Source: Puniceicoccaceae bacterium
GTDB taxonomy: Bacteria; Verrucomicrobiota; Verrucomicrobiia; Opitutales; Coraliomargaritaceae
Length of the DNA stretch: 64,000 nt
Direction: 5' to 3'
Assembly: GCA_902587165.1 (NCBI GenBank)
Contig: CACIKF010000007.1
Span: 1 to 64,000, forward strand
Shown here: positions 19,723 to 27,934 of the stretch, in pieces
Layout of the letters: each line of letters starts with the position of its first letter
How positions within the stretch are numbered: the first letter of the stretch is position 1
Made by a program: the position numbers and the translations under genes
Notes under the pieces: generated by a model
Databases searched by the model: none
Seen by the model: the letters and a program-made list of their open reading frames with translations, nothing else
What the model was told of the DNA's origin: nothing

Positions 19723-22113
19723 TTATTCTGTGCTAGTTGAGAAGTGCCAGAGATCACCGGTTTGGATTGCTTGCTTTGCCATAGGGACATGAGCGTCCAC
19801 TCGCCAATAATAGGTGGTATCCGATTTAAGTTCCTTAGGTGTGACGATATTCGTTTCTAAATTTTTAATCTGAGCTATTTCTACCAGTGAATCGGCCGAC
19901 TCTCCCATAAGTATACGATGATGTGTAGAATTATAAGCTTCTAGGAACATGAGGTCTGCATTTAGGGGGACATCCTTTCCGCCGTCTTTAGGCACAGGAG
20001 AAGAAGCCGTTGTAGTCTTTCGTCCAGGTATCCAATACCTAGGAGCACCATATTCATAAGCCCCTATATCAGGTGCATCGCCTATGATATTCTGTTCCTT
20101 GTAATTACTAATTGCACTGGGTAGATCCTCCTTTTTCACGCGAGCGCCTGAATCAACAAGAGGTGAATTCACTTTGGGACGAAAGTCGTAGTTTTTCGGG
20201 TCACGCAGATGGATCCAACTTGCGCCTGGAGTGAGCATATTGCTATCTGATTTACCTGGTAGCACGGTGGCAAGTGGAGGCGCGTAGCCATCGCTCTTGA
20301 CTCGTCCGGGCGCATCTAAATTCCAAGAGCGATTTTTGATTGTCGCTATATTATTACGAGTAAGGCTGTGCGTATTTCCCATGATATCGTGCATAGCTCT
20401 AAAACCTTGAATAGCTAGGGTGACCTTCTCTTCATCAGGGACGGGATAGCTAGAAGAGTTCATTACAGTGTTATTTAGGACCAAGTGGCGATCGCCTTTA
20501 ATTTGATTGGTCATCGTGTTCCAGCTTACATTGTTCATGCAAACGCCATCACCATAAACTTTTCCATCAGGCCGAAAAACCAGCTCGCCGTGGTAATCGA
20601 AGCGTATCCCTTGCCCATTTGTATCGTGCGACCAATTATATGCGACTCGAGTGCCCGCATGTTTGGTAGTGCCGACGTTGATAGCGGATCCGTCATGCTG
20701 TAAATTGCCAGAATCCGTAACACGATTTAGCTCAATAACAGAACCATTATCTATTGCTCTTATGCCCTCACAATTACCACCACGCTGCACAGTATTTCTA
20801 CGAAATATCGCGTTCTTACCAAACATTACTGAACCGGATCCTCCGTTGGAGTTTACTTGCCATTCAATATCGGAAAAAAGCGAGTTTTCGATTAAGACTC
20901 CATCACTATCGAAGGCAATGGGTGCATTACTTCGGTGAATGACTGAATTGATAAAATAATTTCCTTTGCCCCCAATGTAGCTAGACATTTTATTTGGATT
21001 AGATCTGGGGTTGTGATTTGCAAACCATTTAAAGGCTCCGAGGACGAATTTGTGAGTAGCGGGATAATCAAAACGACAAGTATCGAAGCCACTTTCCGTG
21101 CAATAGTTTAGCCAAAAACCACCCGCAAAAAAATCAATATTTTCGAAATTGATCGAAGAGCATCCTGTCAACTCTACTGCGAAATCAACTGATCTTGCAT
21201 AGAGGTTTAATTCATTAGGATTCGTTCCGATTTCTGGCTTATAATAAACCTTATTTTCCGTCGGGTCATACCACCATTCGTTGCTCTTATCTAAGGCGGG
21301 CAGTCCTAAAATATGATACGATGCGAAACGTTTTTTAAAGTGTTTAAGCTCGCTATTCTTATGACCTATGAGCTCCGTACTATAAGTGAAATGATCACTG
21401 CCAGCAGAATGAAAAACAATTGGCTGTGTGTAAGTTAGCCAATGCCCTATATTCAGGACCGCAAGTGCTCCCGAAAAATCTATTCCAGTACTAGCTAATG
21501 AGGGGGGTTGGTTAGCGAATGTAATATCAGGGTCGAATACATACCTTGAGTCTCCTTCAGTAAATCCAGGTCTAGCAGGTACATGAAATTGGTCGTCATA
21601 TATGAGTCCTACTCGTGTTAGGCCCTCCCATTCTCCTTTGTGATGATTATAGCCTCCATCGGTAGAGCGACAGCTTTCCATCATCCGCCAAATCTTACCA
21701 TCTTCGAAGGTCGCATCAGGCCAACGCGCGAGATATACGAGGTCTGTGTCGCAGAAGAGCTGCCATATATCCTCCTCATAAGATAAAGACCAAATTCCAT
21801 TTTCCTCTAATTCCCACTTTTTTGGAAGTCGTTTAGTCGGGTCGATTTTTACTGTGCCTGATTCAGCCGCTCTGATAGTTATTCCGTGCTTACTTTGTAG
21901 TTCTATGACCTCACGGTAAGTCCCGGGCGCTAATTCAATAGCATCGCCTTTTTTAACTCGCTTGAGTGCGTTACCGATTGTCAGGAAAGGGGATCCTTTA
22001 CTGCCTACATTCGTATCAGATCCATGATTGGAGACATAAAGAGTATTAGCCTTAGCGCAGAGTGCATTGCATAGAAATAAGCTGATAGATACTGCAAGTG
22101 CTAGGTTTTTCAT
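19723..22113 (-). CDS. secreted right-handed beta-helix protein, probable polysaccharide-active
   Basis: A 796-residue exported protein with signal peptide (MKNLALAVSISLFLCNALCAKA). Residues about 24-85 form the entry of a right-handed beta-helix typical of lyase/hydrolase-like proteins (LYVSNHGSDTNVGSKGSPFL, then GTYREVIEL). A central beta-helix region (NFENIDFF, NYFINSVIHRSN, GVLIENSLFSDI, AIFRRNTVQRGGN, SVIELNRVTDSG, TRVAYNWSHDTNG) follows. The last ~100 residues resemble a fibronectin type III domain (DVPLNADLMFLEA...TTYYWRVDAHV). Catalytic residues cannot be assigned. Its neighbour is a secreted alpha-L-fucosidase on the same strand, so a role in degrading a fucose-rich marine glycan is plausible. 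A family number (for example PL6 or GH141) would be a guess. Confidence 0.85.
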   Translation of the reverse strand: MKNLALAVSISLFLCNALCAKANTLYVSNHGSDTNVGSKGSPFLTIGNALKRVKKGDAIELAPGTYREVIELQSKHGITIRAAESGTVKIDPTKRLPKKWELEENGIWSLSYEEDIWQLFCDTDLVYLARWPDATFEDGKIWRMMESCRSTDGGYNHHKGEWEGLTRVGLIYDDQFHVPARPGFTEGDSRYVFDPDITFANQPPSLASTGIDFSGALAVLNIGHWLTYTQPIVFHSAGSDHFTYSTELIGHKNSELKHFKKRFASYHILGLPALDKSNEWWYDPTENKVYYKPEIGTNPNELNLYARSVDFAVELTGCSSINFENIDFFAGGFWLNYCTESGFDTCRFDYPATHKFVLGAFKWFANHNPRSNPNKMSSYIGGKGNYFINSVIHRSNAPIAFDSDGVLIENSLFSDIEWQVNSNGGSGSVMFGKNAIFRRNTVQRGGNCEGIRAIDNGSVIELNRVTDSGNLQHDGSAINVGTTKHAGTRVAYNWSHDTNGQGIRFDYHGELVFRPDGKVYGDGVCMNNVSWNTMTNQIKGDRHLVLNNTVMNSSSYPVPDEEKVTLAIQGFRAMHDIMGNTHSLTRNNIATIKNRSWNLDAPGRVKSDGYAPPLATVLPGKSDSNMLTPGASWIHLRDPKNYDFRPKVNSPLVDSGARVKKEDLPSAISNYKEQNIIGDAPDIGAYEYGAPRYWIPGRKTTTASSPVPKDGGKDVPLNADLMFLEAYNSTHHRILMGESADSLVEIAQIKNLETNIVTPKELKSDTTYYWRVDAHVPMAKQAIQTGDLWHFSTSTE

Positions 22114-22320
22114 GTGACTTATGGCATTTGATGTAGTTAAATTAAAATTTAATAATCTTATTTAATTTACTCAGTCTAGGTTAAATTCGGTTCATTTAAT
22201 CGGAAGACTGTAATGTCCATTAATTGGTATGTTATATACATGATGATGAGCGCAACGAATTCGGAAAATGACCTAAAGATTAGTCACCCCAAATAACTAA
22301 TATCACACGTCGAAAAGAGA

Positions 22321-23799
22321 CTAATCCTCGAGTGTGACTTCGACTACAAATCCTATGCCATCTGCCATAAAATCGGGAAGCTGAACTTCCACACCCAAAT
22401 CGGTTTTTTTCCAGTCTAGGTATATGACCTGTCCCAACATTCGAATCTTATCAATTGATTCGTTAGATAAGGATTTGATCAAAATATTCCTTCCCTCAGG
22501 ACGTGCTAGCGAAATAGCGTATACCTTATTTTCCTTTTGTGTGAACCAGAAATCATCACTGCCAAAATTAAAGTCGAGCTTGGCTTTTTTTCGTTCCTCA
22601 GTGCCACCCATCTTAAGCTCAGAATCACCCTCGTGATCGATATGCCAAGGTTTCGTGCCATAGATTGCGGCACCGTTTACCTTGAGCCATTTGCCAACTT
22701 CACGGAGATTTGCAACGGCCTCAGGCGGCATGACGCCACGTCCATCGGGACCAACATTAAGTAATAAATTACCCCCTTTACTTACATTTGCGACTAGCCA
22801 ATAGAGGATTTCGATAGGTTTTTTCCAATCGTCATCGTAAGATTTGTAACCCCATGAATTATTCGTTGTCGCGACGCACTCCCATGCATCTTTATTGATC
22901 TGATCAGGTATCACATTATCACCTGGTATACCAAAATCGCCAAAATGATTTCCGATCCGTTGATTGACTAAAATCTCAGGGTCGGCGTCGTAGATAGTTT
23001 TGTAAAATGCGAAGCTGTGACGCGCTGGTATATAAATAGGAGTATCTAACCATATCTCACATAGCTTATAGTTGTCCACGAGTTCCTGGACCTGGGGCAA
23101 AGCTTTGTGTGTGATGTAATCATCGAATTTAACTGGTGCGGGATCAAAGTAATTAGCAAAGACCTTCTTCTCGGGCTTTTCGGGACCGTAGTCCTTGATT
23201 CCTGCGTCGCCACCGTCTTTCCAATCGATGGAGTGCGAGTAATACACCCCGAAGGCAATCCCAGCTTTTTCGCAGGCTTGCTCGAGTTCCCTAATAATAT
23301 CACGACCAAAGGGACTACCATCGACTACATTAAAATCACTGACATCTGAGTCGAAAAGTGCAAATCCATCGTGGTGCTTTGAGGTGATGACCATGTATTT
23401 CATCCCAGCTGCTTTGGCGACTTCAACCCATTCCTCAGCATTAAAGCGAGTTGGGTTGAAGCTGTCGGCAAGCTTAGCATATTCAGCGCGTGGTATTTCT
23501 TTGCGGCGCATCACCCACTCTGCGACGCGAGGGCCCGTGCCACCCTCTTCCATTTTTTTGCCCTTGTAGACCCCACCAAGTTGTGAGTAGAGGCCCCAAT
23601 GGATAAACATACCGTACTTTTGTTGGTTAAAATTTTCATGGCCGCGCATCTTAGCTGCTGAGGACGCCATTGGTCGCCACTTAGCTTCAAATTCCAGCAT
23701 TTCTGGAGATCCCGGAACGCCCGAACCCCATGGTCCGGTTGCAGTTACGCTTAGCTGTGAAGCAATTATCAGGGGTAAAAGGAGAAATCTTATCTTCAT
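22321..23799 (-). CDS. secreted alpha-L-fucosidase, GH29
   Basis: GH29 enzymes remove terminal alpha-L-fucose by a retaining mechanism. The ATG at 23799 gives a clean signal peptide (MKIRFLLLPLIIASQLSVTA) and a 492-residue protein; the 78 extra bases upstream read as unlikely leader. Family signatures are clear: YGMFIHWGLYSQLGGVYKG, then MKYMVITSKHHDGFALFDS with the substrate-binding His pair, and FGVYYSHSIDW. The nucleophile candidate is the Asp in CEIWLDTPI (about residue 250). GGNLLLNVGPDGRGVMP closes the barrel. A short C-terminal beta domain follows. It is about 200 bp upstream of the beta-helix gene on the same strand. Fucan or fucoidan as substrate is inference. Confidence 0.93.
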   Translation of the reverse strand: MKIRFLLLPLIIASQLSVTATGPWGSGVPGSPEMLEFEAKWRPMASSAAKMRGHENFNQQKYGMFIHWGLYSQLGGVYKGKKMEEGGTGPRVAEWVMRRKEIPRAEYAKLADSFNPTRFNAEEWVEVAKAAGMKYMVITSKHHDGFALFDSDVSDFNVVDGSPFGRDIIRELEQACEKAGIAFGVYYSHSIDWKDGGDAGIKDYGPEKPEKKVFANYFDPAPVKFDDYITHKALPQVQELVDNYKLCEIWLDTPIYIPARHSFAFYKTIYDADPEILVNQRIGNHFGDFGIPGDNVIPDQINKDAWECVATTNNSWGYKSYDDDWKKPIEILYWLVANVSKGGNLLLNVGPDGRGVMPPEAVANLREVGKWLKVNGAAIYGTKPWHIDHEGDSELKMGGTEERKKAKLDFNFGSDDFWFTQKENKVYAISLARPEGRNILIKSLSNESIDKIRMLGQVIYLDWKKTDLGVEVQLPDFMADGIGFVVEVTLED

Positions 23800-23978
23800 A
23801 ACAGTCAGGTTTTTGGGTAAGTAACAAAGTTCTTTAGTATTGGGGAACTGACAATACAGGGCGTAAGCTATACACACGGCAAGACCTTAATCATTCCCTA
23901 AGCATGCGCAATGCTAGTATTGAGCTTGGTCGAAGCTCGAACAGAGTTATCAAAGCATTGCATAACAAACAGATGTAA

Positions 23979-24054
23979 TGGAGCCGAAGAACGGAATCGA
24001 ACCGTCGACCTATTCATTACGAATGAATTGCTCTACCAACTGAGCTACTTCGGC
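23979..24054 (-). tRNA. tRNA-Thr (anticodon CGU)
   Basis: A full cloverleaf reads on the minus strand from 24054 down. The acceptor GCCGAAG pairs with CTTCGGC, and the D arm is GCTC-AGTTGGTA-GAGC. The anticodon arm is ATTCA-TTCGTAA-TGAAT with anticodon CGT at 24021-24019 (reads ACG, Thr). The T arm is GACGG-TTCGATT-CCGTT. The discriminator is U and the 3' CCA is encoded (23981-23979). It is a single gene between the fucosidase and trpF. Confidence 0.95.
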
Positions 24055-24143
24055 ATCCTAGATCATAAATCGGTATGTAAATCCTGAAAAATGGGAAGCC
24101 ATTTTTTTGAGCTATCGTTGGCCGCCCTTAGGCAAAGTTAAAC

Positions 24144-24782
24144 TTAGCGGAGCACTTTAAATGCTTTGCGTAACTTTACTTCGTCCTTGATGCCAGGCGC
24201 AGTTTCAACACCGCTGTTAATGTCGAGATGGTCGGCAGATGTGGACGCGAGGGCGTCGAGCACATTCGAGGGCGAAAGTCCGCCCGCGAGGACCCAGTTT
24301 GTTTGAGGATACCTTTCCTTGAGTGTATTGAATCGTGCCCAGTCCCCTACTTTGCCTGTACCTCCAAATTGGTCTTCAACGAAGGTATCGATTAAAATCG
24401 TGCCGGCATAATCGAGAATGTCTTCCGAGAAACTGTCTTCGGATGCAAGGCGCGGTGCGAGCCATAACTTATCTTTGCCCACTATCTTTGAATATTCAGC
24501 CAAATTGCCGTGTTCGAAGTCGGCTCCGAAATGGATTTGGAAGTAATCGAAGCCTGCATCGGAGTAGCTTTTCAAGTCTTCCAGACTCGTTGCCACATCG
24601 ACAGCGACTCGTTGCCCCACTGGTACAGCTGCAGCGAGTTCTACCGCGCGATCTAGCGAGACAGCGCGCGGTGATTGTGGATAGAGGATAAAGCCAAAAT
24701 AATCTGCCCCAAATGAGAGCGTCAATTTGATATCCTCTTCTCGAGTGAGACCACAGACTTTTATTTTTGGCAGAGTGCACAT
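24144..24782 (-). CDS. trpF: phosphoribosylanthranilate isomerase
   Basis: TrpF converts N-(5-phosphoribosyl)anthranilate to the enol form in tryptophan synthesis. The 212-residue (beta/alpha)8 protein starts with IKVCGLTREEDI, whose cysteine (residue 10) is the general base, and continues with GADYFGFILYPQSPRAVS, a family signature. The acid Asp is in TILIDTF and the phosphate-binding loop in VLAGGLSPSNV...DINSGVE. It stands alone, with no other trp gene in the window. The start could be Met1 or slightly downstream; the core begins at KIKVCG. Confidence 0.95.
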   Translation of the reverse strand: MCTLPKIKVCGLTREEDIKLTLSFGADYFGFILYPQSPRAVSLDRAVELAAAVPVGQRVAVDVATSLEDLKSYSDAGFDYFQIHFGADFEHGNLAEYSKIVGKDKLWLAPRLASEDSFSEDILDYAGTILIDTFVEDQFGGTGKVGDWARFNTLKERYPQTNWVLAGGLSPSNVLDALASTSADHLDINSGVETAPGIKDEVKLRKAFKVLR

Positions 24783-24859
24783 GACATTATGTTTAGGCAG
24801 TTTAAGATTGCTTGCAATTTATTTGATTCGAACTCGTTTCAGGCTTAGTTTCAACTAGC

Positions 24860-25294
24860 ATGTCCCAATTCAAGCCGATCAGCGAGCCATCTCGCATTCT
24901 TTTTTACGATGGCGACTGTGGTTTATGCGCGCAGAGCGTTCGTTTCTTCTTAGGGATAGATCGGCATAAGCGTATTTGTTTTGCTCCGCTGCAAGGTGAG
25001 ACAGCCCAGGGCTATTTGCCGGCGTATTTACGGGACGCCCAATCTCTTTCGACTGTCGTCTACCGTTGCAGCGATGCGGATAAGCGGTCGCTCTTCTTGC
25101 GCTCAGAGGCAGTCGCTCGTGCGCTAATCGATGTAGGCGGCGTGTGGGGCTTGTTAGGACGGTTTTTACGCCTCATACCCACTCCCCTGCGCGACTGGGC
25201 CTACAATTTGATCGCCAAAAATCGGCTGAAGTTTTTGCCGAATGGCGCCTGCGATCTGCCCACGGAGCAAGCGCGCGAACGTTTGCTGCCGTGA
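24860..25294 (+). CDS. DCC-family (DUF393) thiol-disulfide oxidoreductase-like protein
   Basis: A 144-residue protein with the defining FYDGDCGLC motif at about 15-23, followed by RFFLGIDRHKRICFAPLQGE, a DUF393 hallmark. The two cysteines (20 and 23) suggest a thioredoxin-like redox site, though substrates are unknown. The stop is 22 bp from the convergent stop of the FKBP gene. It is divergent from trpF across about 75 bp. Confidence 0.9.
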   Translation: MSQFKPISEPSRILFYDGDCGLCAQSVRFFLGIDRHKRICFAPLQGETAQGYLPAYLRDAQSLSTVVYRCSDADKRSLFLRSEAVARALIDVGGVWGLLGRFLRLIPTPLRDWAYNLIAKNRLKFLPNGACDLPTEQARERLLP

Positions 25295-25315
25295 CGAACA
25301 CTCGCAGGCTACTTC

Positions 25316-26173
25316 CTAGAGCCCTATTTTAATCAGTTCGACGTCAAAAACCAGCGTGCCGGCAGGTGCACCGCCTTGAGGGTTCTCGCCATAGGCAAGT
25401 TTAGCGGGGATCCAGAAACGACGTTTCTCGCCTTCGACCATGAGCTGCAAGCCTTCGGTCCAACCGGGGATGACTTGTCCGAGGCCAAAAGTGGCGGGTG
25501 CGCCGCGCATGAGCGAACTGTCGAACATTTCGCCGTCAGTGGTCCAACCGCTATAGTGCACGGTCACCATGTCGGCCTTGGTCGGGTGGGTGCTGCCGGT
25601 GCCATCGGAAAGTCTACGCGAGGCGAGACCGCTATCGCGAACTTCCGCGCTCTCTGGAATGGCTGCGACATCTTCGGGAACCTTGGGTGGCTCAGGTGCT
25701 TTTTCGATACCGAGCAACTCAACATCAAAAACCAGCAGGCCGCCAGGGCGACCGCCACCGGGGTTTTCGCCATAAGCGAGATCGGCAGGAATCCAGAAGC
25801 GACGCTTCTCACCAAGTACCATGAGCTGAAGACCTTCCGTCCAGCCCTTGATTACGCGATTGAGCGGGAAGCTAGTCGGCTCGCCACGCTCTACTGAGCT
25901 ATCAAAGAGATTTCCATCGGTCGTCCAACCGCTGTAGTGCACCGTGACGGTGTCCGCAGCAGCGGGCGATTCGATACCAGTGCCCGCAGTAAGCACGCGG
26001 GAGGCAAGACCCGAAGCGGTGACCTCAGCGTCGGATGGAACAGAATTTACGTCTTTAGGAGTTTCTAACATATCATAGGTATCCTTTTCCGAAGCAATGG
26101 AGGTCAACTGAAAACCGCTGATGCATAGGATAAGTGTCAGGCAGGCTGTGATTTGAGGGCGTAAATATTTCAT
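25316..26173 (-). CDS. exported FKBP-type peptidyl-prolyl isomerase with two tandem FKBP domains
   Basis: From the ATG at 26173 the protein is 285 residues with a signal peptide (MKYLRPQITACLTLILCISG); longer in-frame starts up to 26245 add sequence that does not look like a leader. Two FKBP domains follow. Both have VTVHYSGWTTDG, FDSS...RG, a V(I)xGWTEGLQLM helix, GEKRRFWIP and LAYGENP...VFDVEL. Each domain is introduced by a similar PEDV/PKDV...A(V/E)V linker segment, so the duplication includes the linker. It assists folding of exported proteins, probably in the periplasm. Both active sites appear intact. Confidence 0.92.
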   Translation of the reverse strand: MKYLRPQITACLTLILCISGFQLTSIASEKDTYDMLETPKDVNSVPSDAEVTASGLASRVLTAGTGIESPAAADTVTVHYSGWTTDGNLFDSSVERGEPTSFPLNRVIKGWTEGLQLMVLGEKRRFWIPADLAYGENPGGGRPGGLLVFDVELLGIEKAPEPPKVPEDVAAIPESAEVRDSGLASRRLSDGTGSTHPTKADMVTVHYSGWTTDGEMFDSSLMRGAPATFGLGQVIPGWTEGLQLMVEGEKRRFWIPAKLAYGENPQGGAPAGTLVFDVELIKIGL

Positions 26174-26288
26174 GGGTATTTGATTCATTAATAAAAGATT
26201 TTCTATAGCTATGCTTGCCATTGATAAAGGCAAGTCATAGCGCATTTAGAATATTGCCAGCACGTGGTGCATACGATTTCGTGGACTA

Positions 26289-26501
26289 ATGAAATTAGCA
26301 CAAGGACAGATTTGGAAGACATCCCCCGAGGTGCATAGTTACGAGGGTATGTCGGTCTACCTGCGCATTGTCGATCTAGAGCGTCTATCAGTAGACTACA
26401 AAGAAATGCTCAAAGCCGACACTAAAGACGGCCATCACAAGAGCGCCTCGAAGAAAGTCTTTTGTCGCTTAATTAAGGGCGCAGAACTGGTCAGCCAATG
26501 A
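26289..26501 (+). CDS. small conserved hypothetical protein upstream of DUF983 gene
   Basis: A 70-residue soluble protein (KLAQGQIWKTSPEVHSYEGM...) without a motif I can name. The N-terminal half looks beta-rich and the C-terminus basic. Its stop overlaps the start of the DUF983 gene (ATGATGA), and that gene in turn overlaps the next, so the three are one translational unit. The tight coupling supports reality more than the sequence does. Function unknown. Confidence 0.7.
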   Translation: MKLAQGQIWKTSPEVHSYEGMSVYLRIVDLERLSVDYKEMLKADTKDGHHKSASKKVFCRLIKGAELVSQ

Positions 26502-26881
26502 TGAAGGTCGAGCGTGGCGAAATTTTCAGTCGTGCGCTGACGGGGCGTTGCCCTAACTGCGGACAATTTGGTATGTTTAAAAACTGGTTCCGTCTCCACA
26601 AGCGCTGTCCCAATTGCGGGATGGAACTAGAAAAAGAGGAGTCTGGATTTTACTTTGGAACAACTTCGATCGGCTATGTGCTTTCGATCATTCTAGTCAT
26701 TATTCCGGTTTGTATTTTGGTCGTGAAGGACATGCTAAGTATGTGGGTCGGCGTGGGCATCGGCATCGCTGGGTCCATCATGCTTTGCACCCTACTTTAT
26801 CCGCTCATGCTCAGTTGGGTAATCATGCTCTATTACGTAGTGCAAGCAGATGAGCTGCCAATAAATGCCTCTGAACAATGA
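26498..26881 (+). CDS. DUF983 zinc-ribbon membrane protein
   Basis: A 127-residue DUF983 protein. An N-terminal zinc ribbon of two CPNC knuckles (GRCPNCGQFGMFKNWFRLHK, then CPNCGMEL) is followed by two membrane helices (about 56-77 and 82-110). The family is widespread and, in proteobacteria, often close to cytochrome oxidase genes, but no activity is established. It overlaps its upstream neighbour by four bases and its downstream neighbour by four bases. Confidence 0.9.
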   Translation: MMKVERGEIFSRALTGRCPNCGQFGMFKNWFRLHKRCPNCGMELEKEESGFYFGTTSIGYVLSIILVIIPVCILVVKDMLSMWVGVGIGIAGSIMLCTLLYPLMLSWVIMLYYVVQADELPINASEQ

Positions 26882-27822
26882 AGACAGAGATTCCAGAATT
26901 GGGGCTTTCGCATGCGGACTGCCAAAGCACACCGAGCAGCTCTACAAACAGTGGCATTATTTTTAGCTCTAAGAAATGGAAGCAGCTCGCCACACAGCAC
27001 CGAGAGCGAGCGGAACACTGGACGATGCCCTATCGTAAGCGGCGCGCCACTGGGCAAATGCACCCGATCTACGACTTTTTGTTTATCTACTACAGAAACA
27101 AGCCCTCACACTTGGAGGCATGGCACCCAGGCAATGGCGTCAGCCTAGAGGAAGCCCCCGTCGGTGGGACTTTTAAAGAGGCCTACTATCGCCTTGAAAA
27201 TGGCTGCACAACGCTTGACCCCTCTCGGATGAAGGAGACGACGCGGCATCGATTAGAAATGGCGCTGCGCCTCTGCAAAAGTGTAAGTGCCCGTCCAGCC
27301 ACATTTGGCTGTTTCGGCATGCACGAATGGGCCATGGTCTACCAAGGCGATACAGAAAGCGAAGTCCGCCACGCGGAGCGACTGCCTTTGCGGCTGTCTC
27401 AAGATGCGACGGATGCCTTTGTGCGAAGCCGTCCGATTCAATGCAGCCACTTCGATGCCTTCCGATTCTTTAGCCCAGACGCAAAGGATTTTAACCGCAA
27501 GCAACCAGGCAAAGACACGCGTTTAGACAACGAGCAATGTGGTTGCCTGCACACTAACATGGATCTCTACAAGCTAGCGACACAGTGCATGCCCTGGGTC
27601 GGTTCAGAGCTGCTATGGAAATGCTTTGAGTTCGCTGTAACTGCGCGGCAACTCGACATGCAGGCGAGCCCTTATGATTGCTCCTCGCTTGGTTTTGAAC
27701 CAATCAAGGTAGAGACCTCTGCGGGGAAACTCAATTATGAGCGTCAGCAGCGAGCACTGAGCGAAACTGCTAAGCCATTGCGAGTGGAATTAATCCGGCG
27801 GCTGGAGAATATCTTGGCTTAA
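26878..27822 (+). CDS. uncharacterised protein of a family often labelled '3-methyladenine DNA glycosylase'
   Basis: The 314-residue protein has long conserved-looking stretches: HPIYDFLFIYYRNKPSHLEAWHPG, CFGMHEWAMVYQ, CSHFDAFRFFSPDA, EQCGCLHTNMDLYK and LDMQASPYDCSSLG. I recall this pattern from actinobacterial and verrucomicrobial proteins that databases label 3-methyladenine DNA glycosylase. I see no HhH-GPD or AlkA motif to support that name. The many conserved His, Cys and Asp residues suggest a metal- or cofactor-dependent enzyme. The ATG overlaps the DUF983 stop (ATGA), so it ends a three-gene coupled unit. Confidence 0.8.
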   Translation: MKTEIPELGLSHADCQSTPSSSTNSGIIFSSKKWKQLATQHRERAEHWTMPYRKRRATGQMHPIYDFLFIYYRNKPSHLEAWHPGNGVSLEEAPVGGTFKEAYYRLENGCTTLDPSRMKETTRHRLEMALRLCKSVSARPATFGCFGMHEWAMVYQGDTESEVRHAERLPLRLSQDATDAFVRSRPIQCSHFDAFRFFSPDAKDFNRKQPGKDTRLDNEQCGCLHTNMDLYKLATQCMPWVGSELLWKCFEFAVTARQLDMQASPYDCSSLGFEPIKVETSAGKLNYERQQRALSETAKPLRVELIRRLENILA

Positions 27823-27934
27823 TTAAGAGATTTTGACTTATTTCTGAACACTTCTTTAGCAATTAGTTCTGATAAACTTGCCTTCGTAATATGGGGTCTT
27901 TGACTGCCCAATTTATGTTTGAACTCGATTTTTA

